Positions 44,929-54,010 of a DNA stretch of 64,000 bases are shown here, one piece after another (position 1 is the first letter of the stretch; each line of letters opens with the position of its first letter). Both the position numbers and the translations under genes were made by a program. The stretch is from assembly GCF_014218805.1 (NCBI RefSeq), contig NZ_JACJUV010000001.1, positions 372,001 through 436,000 on the forward strand, written 5' to 3'. This DNA is from Teredinibacter franksiae. Its GTDB lineage: Bacteria > Pseudomonadota > Gammaproteobacteria > Pseudomonadales > Cellvibrionaceae. The notes beneath the pieces are model-generated. The model worked only from the letters and a program-made list of their open reading frames with translations. It ran no database searches and was not told where the DNA came from.

Positions 44929-45001
44929 TAAAAAACCACCTAAACTAAAGGGCACCTATGTTTATTCATCGGTATGACTGCGCTTCAGTGGACAAATCAG
45001 G

Positions 45002-45352
45002 CTAATCACCACCATCCCCGCCACCATCAGAATCTGAAGAACCTAGGGAGGAAAAATCAAGATCAAAGCCCCAACCAGTATCGTAATCACCACCATTTTT
45101 AACGCGGCGACTATTAACGCAAGCCATGATAAAGCCAACTAACATTACAAAAAGTACTTCAATGCTGTAGCTATTGTGATAACCATAGGCCGTTGACAGA
45201 ACCAAAATGACAACACCTGCACTGCGAATGCTGATTTTTATTTTCTTCGCTAAAAAACCACCGACAACAAAAACAAAACAACCGAGTAGAAGTTCATTTT
45301 TGTATAAAAGCAGTAATCCAAATGCGGTAATAGTATATCCAATAAAACTCAT
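45002..45352 (-). CDS. Small membrane protein with Gly/Asp-rich tail
   Basis: The 116-residue protein has three to four short hydrophobic segments (about 2-17, 22-34, 41-58, 65-79) and a polar, Ser/Gly/Asp-rich tail ending G-G-G-D-G-G-D. I do not recognise the family. The tail resembles those of some SdpI/YgcG-like or DUF-type small membrane proteins, though this is not firm. It heads the group of small minus-strand genes. Confidence 0.6.
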   Translation of the reverse strand: MSFIGYTITAFGLLLLYKNELLLGCFVFVVGGFLAKKIKISIRSAGVVILVLSTAYGYHNSYSIEVLFVMLVGFIMACVNSRRVKNGGDYDTGWGFDLDFSSLGSSDSDGGGDGGD

Positions 45353-46482
45353 ATCACTTCAGTCCATTAAGTCATAACGTTAGGGCACCTGCGATACATA
45401 TAGAACGGGTTTATGTGCAAACATGCATCGAAGAGAATCTACAGCCCCGCAGCCCCCATTACGTACGCGAAAAAACCCAAAAGATGCCATCTTGGTACCG
45501 AAATGTACACATCTCCCTGCTATTACAGGAATACCCAGCTCTCAGGGCCGATATACCCCGAGAAACGTAACACCTGTAACCCATTGAATACATTAACCTT
45601 ATCAAAATAGTCGCTAACTAACACCTCAGCTAATTGGCTGGCCAAAGTAAAACTCGATACGCGCCACTATTGGCGCCACTATGCGCGCAGTGTTGGGCAC
45701 CTCAACCAATAGTAAGGGCACCGCTATCAATTGAATTTGGCTCTGCGTGACCAGGCAGGCCTTAGTGCAAGGAGGACTGCGCAGCGTAAGACTGGCTGGC
45801 TTTCCAAGCAGGCCAAGGCTGCAATAAGGTTTGCCAGGCAACGCCCTTGGGGGCTTTGTGTGCAGTTCATGCACGGCGTTAAAATTTTTCGCCTGGCCAC
45901 CATTTTTTTGCGCACGAACCGCACACAAAGCCAGAGGCCAAAAGCAATTAATAAGGGGCCTGAAAAGGTTATTTTATATGCTGGGTCAAATCACAGCAAA
46001 GCCTTCGTCGGAATTGCTTATCAATACTAAACAATACACGGCCGCGTTTGCGCTCTAAATATGCATCCTGTCGCAGGTTAGTTACTGCCCATACCCCATT
46101 TTATTCATCCCCGCTGCTATTCCCGGCACTATCACCCCTTTATGGTGTACTGCATTTGGTCTAAAAATAGTCCGCAGGCGATTACCGCAGTTTGCGGCCA
46201 CTTAGAGCCTAGCTTAAACCCTCTACTGCAGTAGCATGTTAGCCGCGCCAGCCCGTCGAATTGCCTCATGAAAACAATGACATCACCGACGTCGGATTAG
46301 TGTTTTCACTAGAAGCCCGAGCAGCGAATAACTTAACCTACAGCCACAAAAGACAATTTATGGGTGGTAAACCACTCATCAATCTACGCTAAACGCAATA
46401 ATCCACCCTCGCCTATTGATAAACCCCCACCTTTACCAATATCCTTCGCGCTGAAAAAACGAGGAACCATTTCGGAGACCCT
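45353..46482. other. Intergenic region holding a near-complete dispersed element
   Basis: About 1,130 bases. It contains the element at 45714-45961 and a solitary end near 45381. A 53-codon plus-strand frame at about 46233-46391 reads protein-like but has no start with a ribosome site and no family; probably a remnant. The YqhA promoter should be in the last 100 bases. Confidence 0.55.
45714..45961. mobile_element. MITE-like dispersed element, copy B (about 248 bp)
   Basis: The left end AAGGGCACCGCTATCAATT and right end AATTAATAAGGGGCC form imperfect terminal inverted repeats. Its right-hand 105 bases (from GGGCTTTGTGTGCAG) closely match the right-hand part of the element at 57656. It has no transposase frame. 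Frames through it seem to be chance. Confidence 0.8.
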
Positions 46483-47004
46483 ATGGAAAAGATTTTTGAA
46501 CGCTTAATGTACCGCTCACGCTGGGTACTAGCACCCATTTACCTTGGTTTGAGTTTGGCGGTTTTGGCGCTGGCGGTTAAGTTTTTTCAGGAGGTTATTC
46601 ACCTGCTGTTCCACGCCTGGGACATGAAAGAAGCGGATATGATCTTGCTGGTACTATCGCTTATCGATATCGCCATGGTCGGCGGCTTGCTCGTAATGGT
46701 TATGATGAGCGGCTACGAAAACTTTGTTAGCCAAATAAACCTGGATGGCGAAGAAGAAAAGCTCGCATGGCTGGGCAAAATGGATTCTTCGTCGCTTAAA
46801 GCTAAAATAGCGGCTTCTATTGTTGCAATATCCTCTATTCATTTATTAAAGAAGTTCATGGATATTCAAGAGGTGGATAATGAAAAACTCAAATGGTACG
46901 TCATTATTCACCTAACATTTGTTGCCTCGGCATTTGCCATGGGCGCCTTAGACAGAATTAACCATACGGTTAAAAAACCTGCATTAAATGATGACACCAA
47001 CTAA
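46483..47004 (+). CDS. yqhA: UPF0114/YqhA family membrane protein
   Basis: The 173-residue protein is a TIGR00645/UPF0114 member with three to four helices (about 16-34, 50-72, 103-121, 136-155) and the E-R-L-M-Y-R-S-R-W start. E-x-F-V-S-Q-I-N-L in the middle loop is typical. The role in the cell is unknown; some members have been proposed as small channels. GGAGA lies about 5 bases before ATG. A bidirectional terminator separates it from cusA. Confidence 0.9.
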   Translation: MEKIFERLMYRSRWVLAPIYLGLSLAVLALAVKFFQEVIHLLFHAWDMKEADMILLVLSLIDIAMVGGLLVMVMMSGYENFVSQINLDGEEEKLAWLGKMDSSSLKAKIAASIVAISSIHLLKKFMDIQEVDNEKLKWYVIIHLTFVASAFAMGALDRINHTVKKPALNDDTN

Positions 47005-47024
47005 TAGCTCAAGTAATAGCTCGC

Positions 47025-47056
47025 AAGCCCGGCTTTTATTGTATGCCGGGCTTTGT
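47025..47056. terminator. Bidirectional terminator between yqhA and cusA
   Basis: A 9-bp perfect stem (AAGCCCGGC / GCCGGGCTT) with an 11-base loop lies between convergent stops; short T-tracts flank both sides. Confidence 0.75.
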
Positions 47057-47062
47057 ACGCTG

Positions 47063-50000
47063 CTAGACAGCGTTACCTCCTTTTTTTTGTCGCCACAATA
47101 AGTAAACCACCGGCAATACGAACAGTGTCAGTAACACCGAGGTAACCATGCCGCCAACCATTGGGGCTGCAAGCCTGCTCATTACTTCCGAGCCGGTGCC
47201 CGTACCCAATAATATGGGCAGTAAACCAACAATGGTGGCGCTGGCGGTCATTACCACCGGCCTTACCCGCAGCCCCGCACCTTGTGCTATAGCAAAAAGT
47301 AGGTTTTCTTGAGATTTATTTTCCTCTAACAAATACTGCTCCCATGCTTGGTCCAAATACACCAGCATTATCACGCCGGTTTCTACTGCCACCCCCGCAA
47401 GCGCAATGCCTCCAACCGCCACAGCAATGGAGAAATCGAAATCTAACCAATACATGAACCACGCACTGCCCACCAATGCCAATGGTAACGATGCCATTAA
47501 TATAATGACTGGGGTTGCTCTGCGAAAATTAAGGAACAAGAGCACAACAATAACTAGCAGGGTAAGCGGTACAACAAAGGTTAACTTTTCTTTGGCGCGC
47601 TCCATATATTCATACTGCCCAGCCCAAGCAATGGAATAACCCGGTGGCAATGAAAGCTGCTGGTCTACCGATACTTTCGCATTTGCAACATAGTTACCTA
47701 CATCTATTCCGTCAATATCCACATACACCCAGCCATTTGTTCGAGCGTTTTCGCTTTTTATACCCGCAGGGCCATCGGAGATGTTTATGCTCGCCACATC
47801 AGCTAATGCAATACGCTGCCCATTGGGCGTGACTATTGGTAGAAGCTTAATCTGTTCTGGTGTGTCGCGGTAACTCTGGGGGTAACGGATATTCACCGGA
47901 TATCGTTCCAACCCCTCTACCGTCTGGGTAACATTAACACCCCCAATCGCCGACGATATAACCTGCTGAACATCGGTAATATTAAGGCCAAAACGCGCGG
48001 CTTTTTCCCTGTTAATGTTCACATTAATGTAGCGGCCTCCGGCTACACGCTCGGAATAAACCGATGCGGTTCCCGGCTCTTGCTCAAGTATTTGTTCAAC
48101 TTGCATGCCCAACTGTTCAATTACAGCAAGATCTGGCCCCGCTATTTTTATGCCCACGGGTGTTTTTACGCCGGTCGCCAACATATCAATACGCGTTTTA
48201 ATGGGCATCACCCAGGCATTAGTCAGCCCTGGCAGCTTTACCCGTGCATCGAGTTCCTTTTTAAGTTTTTCAGTGGTCATGCCCTCTCGCCACAGTTCAC
48301 GAGGCTGTAACTGAATAAATGTTTCTATCATAGTGAGTGGTGCCGGGTCGGTGGCGGTGTCTGCGCGGCCAATTTTCCCAAAAACTGTTTTAACTTCTGG
48401 CACTGTACGTATTAACTTATTCGTTTGCTGTAGGAGTTCGCGCGCTTTACCAATGGATAACCCCGGATGCGTAGTTGGCATGTACATCAAGTCACCTTCA
48501 TCCAATGGCGGCATAAATTCGCTACCAATGCGTTGCAGCGGAAATACACTACTCACCAAAAACAGCAAGGCCATAAACAGCGTTGTTTTGGGGTACGCTA
48601 AAACTTTGTTGAGCATTGGCCGGTACACATTAACCAGTGTACGATTTACCGGGTTTTGTTTTTCACTTTTAACACCACCACGAATAAAATAGCCCATGAG
48701 TACCGGCACCAAGGTTATGGCCAATATTGCGGCTGCGCCCATGGCGTAGGTTTTTGTGAAGGCTAGCGGTGAGAACATTCGCCCTTCTTGCGCCTCTAAT
48801 GTAAATACCGGTAAAAAACTTACGGTAATAATAAGCAGGCTGAAAAAAAGCGCTGGGCCTACCTCGACGGCGGAGTCAGCCACAATTTTCCAGCGGTTTT
48901 TATCATTTAATGGCGTGCGTTCCATATGCTTATGCATATTTTCGATCAGCACTATTGCCCCATCAATCATCGCACCAATGGCAATGGCTATGCCCCCCAA
49001 TGACATGATGTTAGCGTTTAGTCCCTGAAAGTACATCACAATAAAGGCCGCCAGAACACCCACAGGTAAACTGATAATGGCCACCAAAGATGAGCGCAAG
49101 TGAAAGAGAAATAAAGCGCATACCAGTGCGACCATTGCCAGTTCTTCCACCAACTTGTGCCACAGGTTTTCTATTGCGCTTTCAATTAAACCCGAGCGAT
49201 CGTAAACCGTTACTAATTCCACGCCTTCCGGCAGGCTTTTTTTAAGCGACGCCAGCCTAGCCTTTACGCCTTTAAGTGTGGCTTGAGCATTTTCCCCATA
49301 ACGCATAACCACCACCCCGCCAACGGTTTCGCCTTCACCGTTCAGCTCGGCTATGCCTCTACGCATTTGCGGGCCCGTTCCAATAGAGGCTACATCTTTC
49401 AGTAATAGTGGCGTACCCTGCTCGTTCACGCCAAGGGGAACCACCTCCAGATCCTTCTCGTTTTGAATATAGCCAGATGCCCGTACCATATATTCGGCTT
49501 CGGCCATCTCCACAACCGAAGCCCCTACTTCCTGATTAGCGTTTTTTATGGCATTTTGAATATGTGCCAGCGGTATTCCAAAAGCACGTAGTTTTTCCGG
49601 GTTAACCGTTACTTGATACTGTTTCATCATGCCGCCAATCGAAGCCACCTCCGAAACGCCCGGTACCGTTTGTAATTCGTACTTTAAAAACCAATCTTGC
49701 AGGCTGCGTAACTGACTAATGTCATGCTTCCCGGTTTTATCCACCAATGCATATAAATAAACCCAGCCCACGCCCGTTGCATCTGGCCCCAACTGTGAAC
49801 GTGCAGCCTCTGGTAGCGAAGGGGCTACCTGACTTAAATATTCCAACACTCGCGTTCGCGCCCAATATAAATCGGTGCTCTCGTTAAAAATCACATAAAC
49901 ATAAGAGTCGCCAAAGAATGAATAACCGCGTACCGTTTCAGCACCCGGTACTGACAACATTGCGGTGGTTAACGGGTAGGTTACCTGATCTTCAACAACT

Positions 50001-50176
50001 TGCGGTGCCTGACCGGGGTAGCGGGTTTTAATAATGACTTGAACGTCTGACAAATCCGGAATTGCATCAACTGGCGTATTTTTGACCGCAGCGATGCCGC
50101 CAAAAATTAAAACCGCCGTCGCCAATAAGATAAGGACACGGTTGCGAACACTCCAACGAATGACAGCTTCAATCAT
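47063..50176 (-). CDS. cusA: HME-RND efflux pump inner-membrane transporter (CusA-like)
   Basis: The 1037-residue RND protein has the twelve-helix plan with two large periplasmic loops. Typical CusA/CzcA features are the N-terminal R-N-R-V-L-I-L-L-A-T-A, T-P-V-D-A-I-P-D-L-S-D-V-Q, the helix-4 G-A-M-I-D-G-A-I-V-L-I-E-N proton-relay motif and Met-rich periplasmic segments. The relation to CusA (monovalent copper/silver) over CzcA is inferred from the upstream adaptor with a CusF-like tail. It overlaps the adaptor gene by 8 bases. No outer-membrane factor gene is in the window. Confidence 0.92.
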   Translation of the reverse strand: MIEAVIRWSVRNRVLILLATAVLIFGGIAAVKNTPVDAIPDLSDVQVIIKTRYPGQAPQVVEDQVTYPLTTAMLSVPGAETVRGYSFFGDSYVYVIFNESTDLYWARTRVLEYLSQVAPSLPEAARSQLGPDATGVGWVYLYALVDKTGKHDISQLRSLQDWFLKYELQTVPGVSEVASIGGMMKQYQVTVNPEKLRAFGIPLAHIQNAIKNANQEVGASVVEMAEAEYMVRASGYIQNEKDLEVVPLGVNEQGTPLLLKDVASIGTGPQMRRGIAELNGEGETVGGVVVMRYGENAQATLKGVKARLASLKKSLPEGVELVTVYDRSGLIESAIENLWHKLVEELAMVALVCALFLFHLRSSLVAIISLPVGVLAAFIVMYFQGLNANIMSLGGIAIAIGAMIDGAIVLIENMHKHMERTPLNDKNRWKIVADSAVEVGPALFFSLLIITVSFLPVFTLEAQEGRMFSPLAFTKTYAMGAAAILAITLVPVLMGYFIRGGVKSEKQNPVNRTLVNVYRPMLNKVLAYPKTTLFMALLFLVSSVFPLQRIGSEFMPPLDEGDLMYMPTTHPGLSIGKARELLQQTNKLIRTVPEVKTVFGKIGRADTATDPAPLTMIETFIQLQPRELWREGMTTEKLKKELDARVKLPGLTNAWVMPIKTRIDMLATGVKTPVGIKIAGPDLAVIEQLGMQVEQILEQEPGTASVYSERVAGGRYINVNINREKAARFGLNITDVQQVISSAIGGVNVTQTVEGLERYPVNIRYPQSYRDTPEQIKLLPIVTPNGQRIALADVASINISDGPAGIKSENARTNGWVYVDIDGIDVGNYVANAKVSVDQQLSLPPGYSIAWAGQYEYMERAKEKLTFVVPLTLLVIVVLLFLNFRRATPVIILMASLPLALVGSAWFMYWLDFDFSIAVAVGGIALAGVAVETGVIMLVYLDQAWEQYLLEENKSQENLLFAIAQGAGLRVRPVVMTASATIVGLLPILLGTGTGSEVMSRLAAPMVGGMVTSVLLTLFVLPVVYLLWRQKKGGNAV

Positions 50177-51620
50177 GCTTCATTTCCTCCATAGAATGGA
50201 TTCCACTTAACACCCAGGTATCGTCAGTTTCGCTAATTTCGACATGCAGTGTTAGGCCCTCTTTTAGTTTGCCTATATCTACGCTGTCGTTTACGGGAAA
50301 CATCATGGTCATTACCGGCCAGTCCCACTCTTCAATGGGTTGATGGGTAAGCTTCACCATCCCCATGTCTACCATCACCTCCTCAATTCGAGCTTCCACC
50401 CACACTGAAGCCGGTTTTTCTGTATGGCTTTGCATGCGCATAAAATCTGAGGTTTTACTGGATTCAGAATCCAGTAAAAACTGCGCCGAGCTAACAATTA
50501 CATCTCCCTGCTGCAAGCCTTCCAATACCTGCGTGTGGACATTATCAGAAGCGCCTAGCTTTACCGCAATAGATTTAAACCTACCCTGTTCCAATGCCAG
50601 TACTACACGATTTTGAGCACCGGTTCGAATAACCGCTTCGTTGGGCACGACCAGTTTCATATCATTGCTTTCGGCATGAATTATCACCTGAGCAAACATA
50701 TTCGGTTTAAGAATTTTTTCCGCGTTATCGAAACGCAATCGAACGCGCACGGTACGGTTCTGTGGGTTGAGCGCCGGGTAAACGTAGTCAACGGCACCCA
50801 CCCATTCACGTCCCGGGAGGTAATCCAATGTCATGGTTACCGCAAGCCCCACTTTTACCTGCGCAGCCTGGCGTTCAAAAATTTCCGCTTCCACCCATAC
50901 ATTTTCCAAATTGGCTATCGACATTAACGTGGTGCCAGGCGTTACATAAAAGCCTTCGCGAATCTTCAAGTTATCGCTATACCCCGCTTGGGGAGCATAG
51001 AATGTTACTGTCTGCTTAACTTTGCGCGTTTTGTTTATATGCGTTACAACGGCATCGGGAATGTGCAAGGCCTTCAAACGCAATTGCGCCGACTGTATAA
51101 ATTGACTGTTATTGCGGTTAAGTGCCAATAGATATTCCTCTTGGGCATTCACCAGCTCGGGTGAATAGAGGTCGTATAATGGCTGATTTTTTTGCACCGG
51201 ATCACCCGATGTTTTGATATAAAGCTTTTCTACCCACCCCTCTACGCGTGGATGTATATGTACCAATTTGTCTTGGTCGTACTGCACATAGCCCACTGTT
51301 TTAATTTGCGGCTGCAAATTTGTGTTTAGTACCGTAACCGTACGCACTCCCAGGTTGTTAACCACCTCGGGTGAAATAACAACTTCACCCGGCCCTCCCA
51401 CCGTTTCGTACACAGGTACTAAATCCATCCCCATGGGGGATTTCCCCGGTTTGTCGCGACGAAAGTTAGCGTCCATCGGCGCCACCCAATAAAGCGGTAT
51501 TTTGTCTTTTTCGAGGGAAGAACTTAATTCCATCGGTGATTGAAATAGGAGGTAGCCAATGGCAAGGCCACAGGCAAGGCTAACAAAAATCGTCGAGAAA
51601 CGATTGAATAGGCTTTTCAC
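50169..51620 (-). CDS. cusB: Periplasmic adaptor CusB with C-terminal CusF-like domain
   Basis: The 483-residue adaptor starts with a signal anchor (about 8-27), then a heavy-metal-binding domain (W-V-A-P-M-D then P-G-K-S-P-M-G-M-D-L-V), the lipoyl/hairpin core (K-L-Y-I-K-T-S-G-D-P-V), a beta-barrel domain, and at about 405-470 a CusF-type copper-binding domain with W-D-W-P-V-M-T-M-M-F. The fused CusF replaces a separate metallochaperone. It lies upstream of cusA with overlapping ends and 60 bases after the small Cys-rich gene. Confidence 0.93.
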   Translation of the reverse strand: MKSLFNRFSTIFVSLACGLAIGYLLFQSPMELSSSLEKDKIPLYWVAPMDANFRRDKPGKSPMGMDLVPVYETVGGPGEVVISPEVVNNLGVRTVTVLNTNLQPQIKTVGYVQYDQDKLVHIHPRVEGWVEKLYIKTSGDPVQKNQPLYDLYSPELVNAQEEYLLALNRNNSQFIQSAQLRLKALHIPDAVVTHINKTRKVKQTVTFYAPQAGYSDNLKIREGFYVTPGTTLMSIANLENVWVEAEIFERQAAQVKVGLAVTMTLDYLPGREWVGAVDYVYPALNPQNRTVRVRLRFDNAEKILKPNMFAQVIIHAESNDMKLVVPNEAVIRTGAQNRVVLALEQGRFKSIAVKLGASDNVHTQVLEGLQQGDVIVSSAQFLLDSESSKTSDFMRMQSHTEKPASVWVEARIEEVMVDMGMVKLTHQPIEEWDWPVMTMMFPVNDSVDIGKLKEGLTLHVEISETDDTWVLSGIHSMEEMKHD

Positions 51621-51680
51621 AAAAATTCTCCAGAACTGAACACTAAACGAAACCCGAATAACGGGCGCACGGATATTGCG

Positions 51681-52055
51681 TTAAGCTTGGATGGGTGGGC
51701 GATACAAAGAGGAAAGGCACTCACGTGAAGGCGTAGTATTGGAACCGCAGCCATCTATACTAAGGGTATAAAACTGTGGGGAAAACACCGACGCAAGCAG
51801 CGCAAAACTGCAACCCAAAACACAGCAACTACCGCCGCTATCACAACACTCCGCGCTTTCCAACGCATCGTTTTGTATCTCAGCCGTTTGCTCGGTTTGG
51901 TATTCGTCGTGGCAGTGTGTTGAGGCAGGCAGCCCCTGAGAGCTGGAGTATTGTTGTTGATCCGCTGGCCCAACCGGCAACATCTCTACAGCCGCCAGCG
52001 CTTGCTGGCAAAGTAACCATAGGATAAGCACAATTGTGGTCGATCGTGTAAACAT
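51681..52055 (-). CDS. Cys/His-rich small secreted protein next to cusBA
   Basis: The 124-residue protein has a signal peptide (M-F-T-R then hydrophobic, A-L-A-A) and a Cys/His-rich core with H-C-H-D-E-Y and C-C-D-S-G-G-S-C-C-V-L-G-C. It looks like a metal-binding periplasmic protein and resembles small leader proteins common before copper efflux genes. No family is assigned. ATG 52055 is preferred because the signal peptide starts there. Its place 60 bases before cusB suggests copper or silver control. Confidence 0.75.
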   Translation of the reverse strand: MFTRSTTIVLILWLLCQQALAAVEMLPVGPADQQQYSSSQGLPASTHCHDEYQTEQTAEIQNDALESAECCDSGGSCCVLGCSFALLASVFSPQFYTLSIDGCGSNTTPSRECLSSLYRPPIQA

Positions 52056-52445
52056 AGGGGCATCATAGCAAATCGCAGCCACGAATGTGAGCAGTCAGCC
52101 AAACGCTAAAGAAGCATCTCTCGATAGCGATGCTCTTTAAGATGATCCCTCACAATGTACGGCGGTAATCAAACCCACAAGCTTTCTAACCAGCGGTGTG
52201 CTTCCGGGCTTGGAGGTTTCCTCGGTGATCGACAATAACTGGCGCTATCATCACTCAGGGAGCATTCTAGCGACCTACGGTGCATCTCGGTAAAGCCTAA
52301 TTAACGATTTATCCCTCCACCCCATGCTACCCTTTTAGCCGTCAACCTGATCTGGCCGCTGGACCACTGAAGACAAACACTTACATATAAGAGGTTGATG
52401 TAACCCGTTACATCAACTATTTTGACCCGAAGTTGATAATTAGTG
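52056..52445. other. Intergenic region between the Cys-rich gene and the mannanase
   Basis: About 390 bases hold the divergent promoters for the metal-efflux genes and the mannanase. I see no clear terminator or operator; no gene is supported. Confidence 0.6.
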
Positions 52446-53951
52446 ATGCCTAGAATGAAAATACACAATGCAATAGCCGCTTTGGCGTGTGCCCTTTTTA
52501 TTAGTGCCTGTGGTGGCGGTTCCAGTGGTGGTTCCAACGAAAACCCCAGCAGCCGCTCAAGCTCATCGTCCTTCAGCGTTTTCTCGGAAAGCTCCAGTAG
52601 CTCCTCCAGCGTTTCCTCTGAGAGCTCCAGTAGCTCCTCCAACCTTTCGTCGATGAGTTCTAGCTCCAGCAGTGTATCGACGGCCACCATTCCAAATGCG
52701 GCCACCAACACTACACCCTACTGTCGAATTCCAAACCCCAGTGACACCGACGGTTGGGGCTGGGAAAACCAGGCCAGCTGTGTTTACTTTAACTCGTCCT
52801 CCGACCCTGGTGTGGCCAGCCGACCCAACTGCCTGATCGGTAATGCCAGTACCCCTTACTGCGACACCGACAACCAAGGCTGGGGGTTTGAGAACAGTCG
52901 TTACTGTATCTCTACCAGCCTTTGTCCTGGCGCCGCCAGCAAAACCCAAACGGCAATATCGAGCAGCCTGGTTAACCCCAACGCAGACACCACCGCCCAA
53001 GCGGTTTACACCTACTTGAAATCCGTATGGGGCAGTAAAATGTTATCGGGCATTATGGATAACACGTGGCGAGACTCTACCGACATGTACCAACGGGTAT
53101 TGGATGACACAGGCAAAGCGCCGGCGATTATGGGCTTTGACTACATGAACTTCACCATTGGTAAATATGATGGTCAGGGTCAAACGGACGAAGCCATAGC
53201 CCACTGGAATCGCGGAGGCCTAGTTACATTTAACTGGCACTGGCGCGACCCTTCCGATGCCACGGAGCAGTTCTACACCAAAGATGCCAAAGACAACGGT
53301 ACAGACTTTGAAATCCCTATCGCTAATGCCCAGCTAGACACCAGCAACGCCAACTTCACCAAAATGGTTGCCGATATCGACATGGTCGCCGGTGAACTGC
53401 AAAAACTAGAAAGTGCAGGTGTTAGCGTATTATGGCGCCCCCTCCACGAAGCCAACGGTGGCTGGTTTTGGTGGGGCAAGCAACGCTCAGACAGCGTGCC
53501 CGCCGCTCACGCACAAATTCTATTGTGGCAATATATGTTCGACCGCCTTACCACTCACCATGGTTTAAACAACCTAATCTGGGTGTGGAACGGCCAAAAC
53601 GCGGCTTGGTATCCCGGCGATAGCTACGTCGATATCGTCAGCCACGATATCTACGACGACCCAAGAAGCTACGACTCTCAGATACACACATACAATGTCA
53701 CGCTCAACCAGCCCTTCCAAACCAAGCTGGTTGCACTGAGTGAAAACAGCAACATTCCAGACCCCGATGCCATGCAAGCCGACGGTGCCTGGTGGTTATA
53801 TTTTATGGTTTGGAATGATGGTGGTGATACCGCAGGGGTTACGGCAGAAGATAACTTTTGGACAGGCGAGTACTACAACACCAACGCCCATAAAACCCAT
53901 GTTTACAATCACGAACGGGTCATAACGCTAGACGAGCTGCCGGATTTTTAA
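52446..53951 (+). CDS. GH26 beta-mannanase lipoprotein with CBM10-like modules
   Basis: The 501-residue enzyme cleaves beta-1,4-mannan at the cell surface. A lipobox (I-S-A-C near residue 22) and a C-G-G-G start point to lipid anchoring. A poly-Ser linker (about 33-75) precedes two CBM10-like Cys-rich modules, each with a G-W-G-W-E-N or G-W-G-F-E-N signature, and the GH26 barrel (about 175-500). The acid/base is E335 (R-P-L-H-E-A-N-G) and the nucleophile E433 (L-S-E-N-S-N). The linker DNA repeats itself about every 33 bases. A terminator follows. Confidence 0.93.
   Translation: MPRMKIHNAIAALACALFISACGGGSSGGSNENPSSRSSSSSFSVFSESSSSSSSVSSESSSSSSNLSSMSSSSSSVSTATIPNAATNTTPYCRIPNPSDTDGWGWENQASCVYFNSSSDPGVASRPNCLIGNASTPYCDTDNQGWGFENSRYCISTSLCPGAASKTQTAISSSLVNPNADTTAQAVYTYLKSVWGSKMLSGIMDNTWRDSTDMYQRVLDDTGKAPAIMGFDYMNFTIGKYDGQGQTDEAIAHWNRGGLVTFNWHWRDPSDATEQFYTKDAKDNGTDFEIPIANAQLDTSNANFTKMVADIDMVAGELQKLESAGVSVLWRPLHEANGGWFWWGKQRSDSVPAAHAQILLWQYMFDRLTTHHGLNNLIWVWNGQNAAWYPGDSYVDIVSHDIYDDPRSYDSQIHTYNVTLNQPFQTKLVALSENSNIPDPDAMQADGAWWLYFMVWNDGGDTAGVTAEDNFWTGEYYNTNAHKTHVYNHERVITLDELPDF
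52590..52642. repeat. Direct repeat inside the Ser-linker of the mannanase
   Basis: A 19-base unit starting AGCTCCAGTAGCTCC recurs at 52590 and 52623, 33 bases apart (11 codons), so the linker may lengthen or shorten in frame. Confidence 0.8.
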
Positions 53952-53970
53952 GCCGACACAAATGCCAAAA

Positions 53971-53998
53971 AACGCCCGAATAACTCGGGCGTTTTCGT
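53971..53998. terminator. Bidirectional terminator after the mannanase
   Basis: A 9-bp perfect stem (AACGCCCGA / TCGGGCGTT) with a 5-base loop, flanked by AAAA and TTTT runs, separates the mannanase from the convergent solute-binding gene. Confidence 0.85.
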
Positions 53999-54010
53999 AT
54001 CTATGCGCTT

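Noticed and set aside
45731..46058. Frames of 75-100 codons within copy B
   Set aside because: They are translations of the element arms, seen again in copies A and C in other contexts.
46233..46391. 53-codon plus-strand frame before yqhA
   Set aside because: It reads somewhat protein-like but has no start codon with a ribosome site and no known relative; kept as remnant at most.
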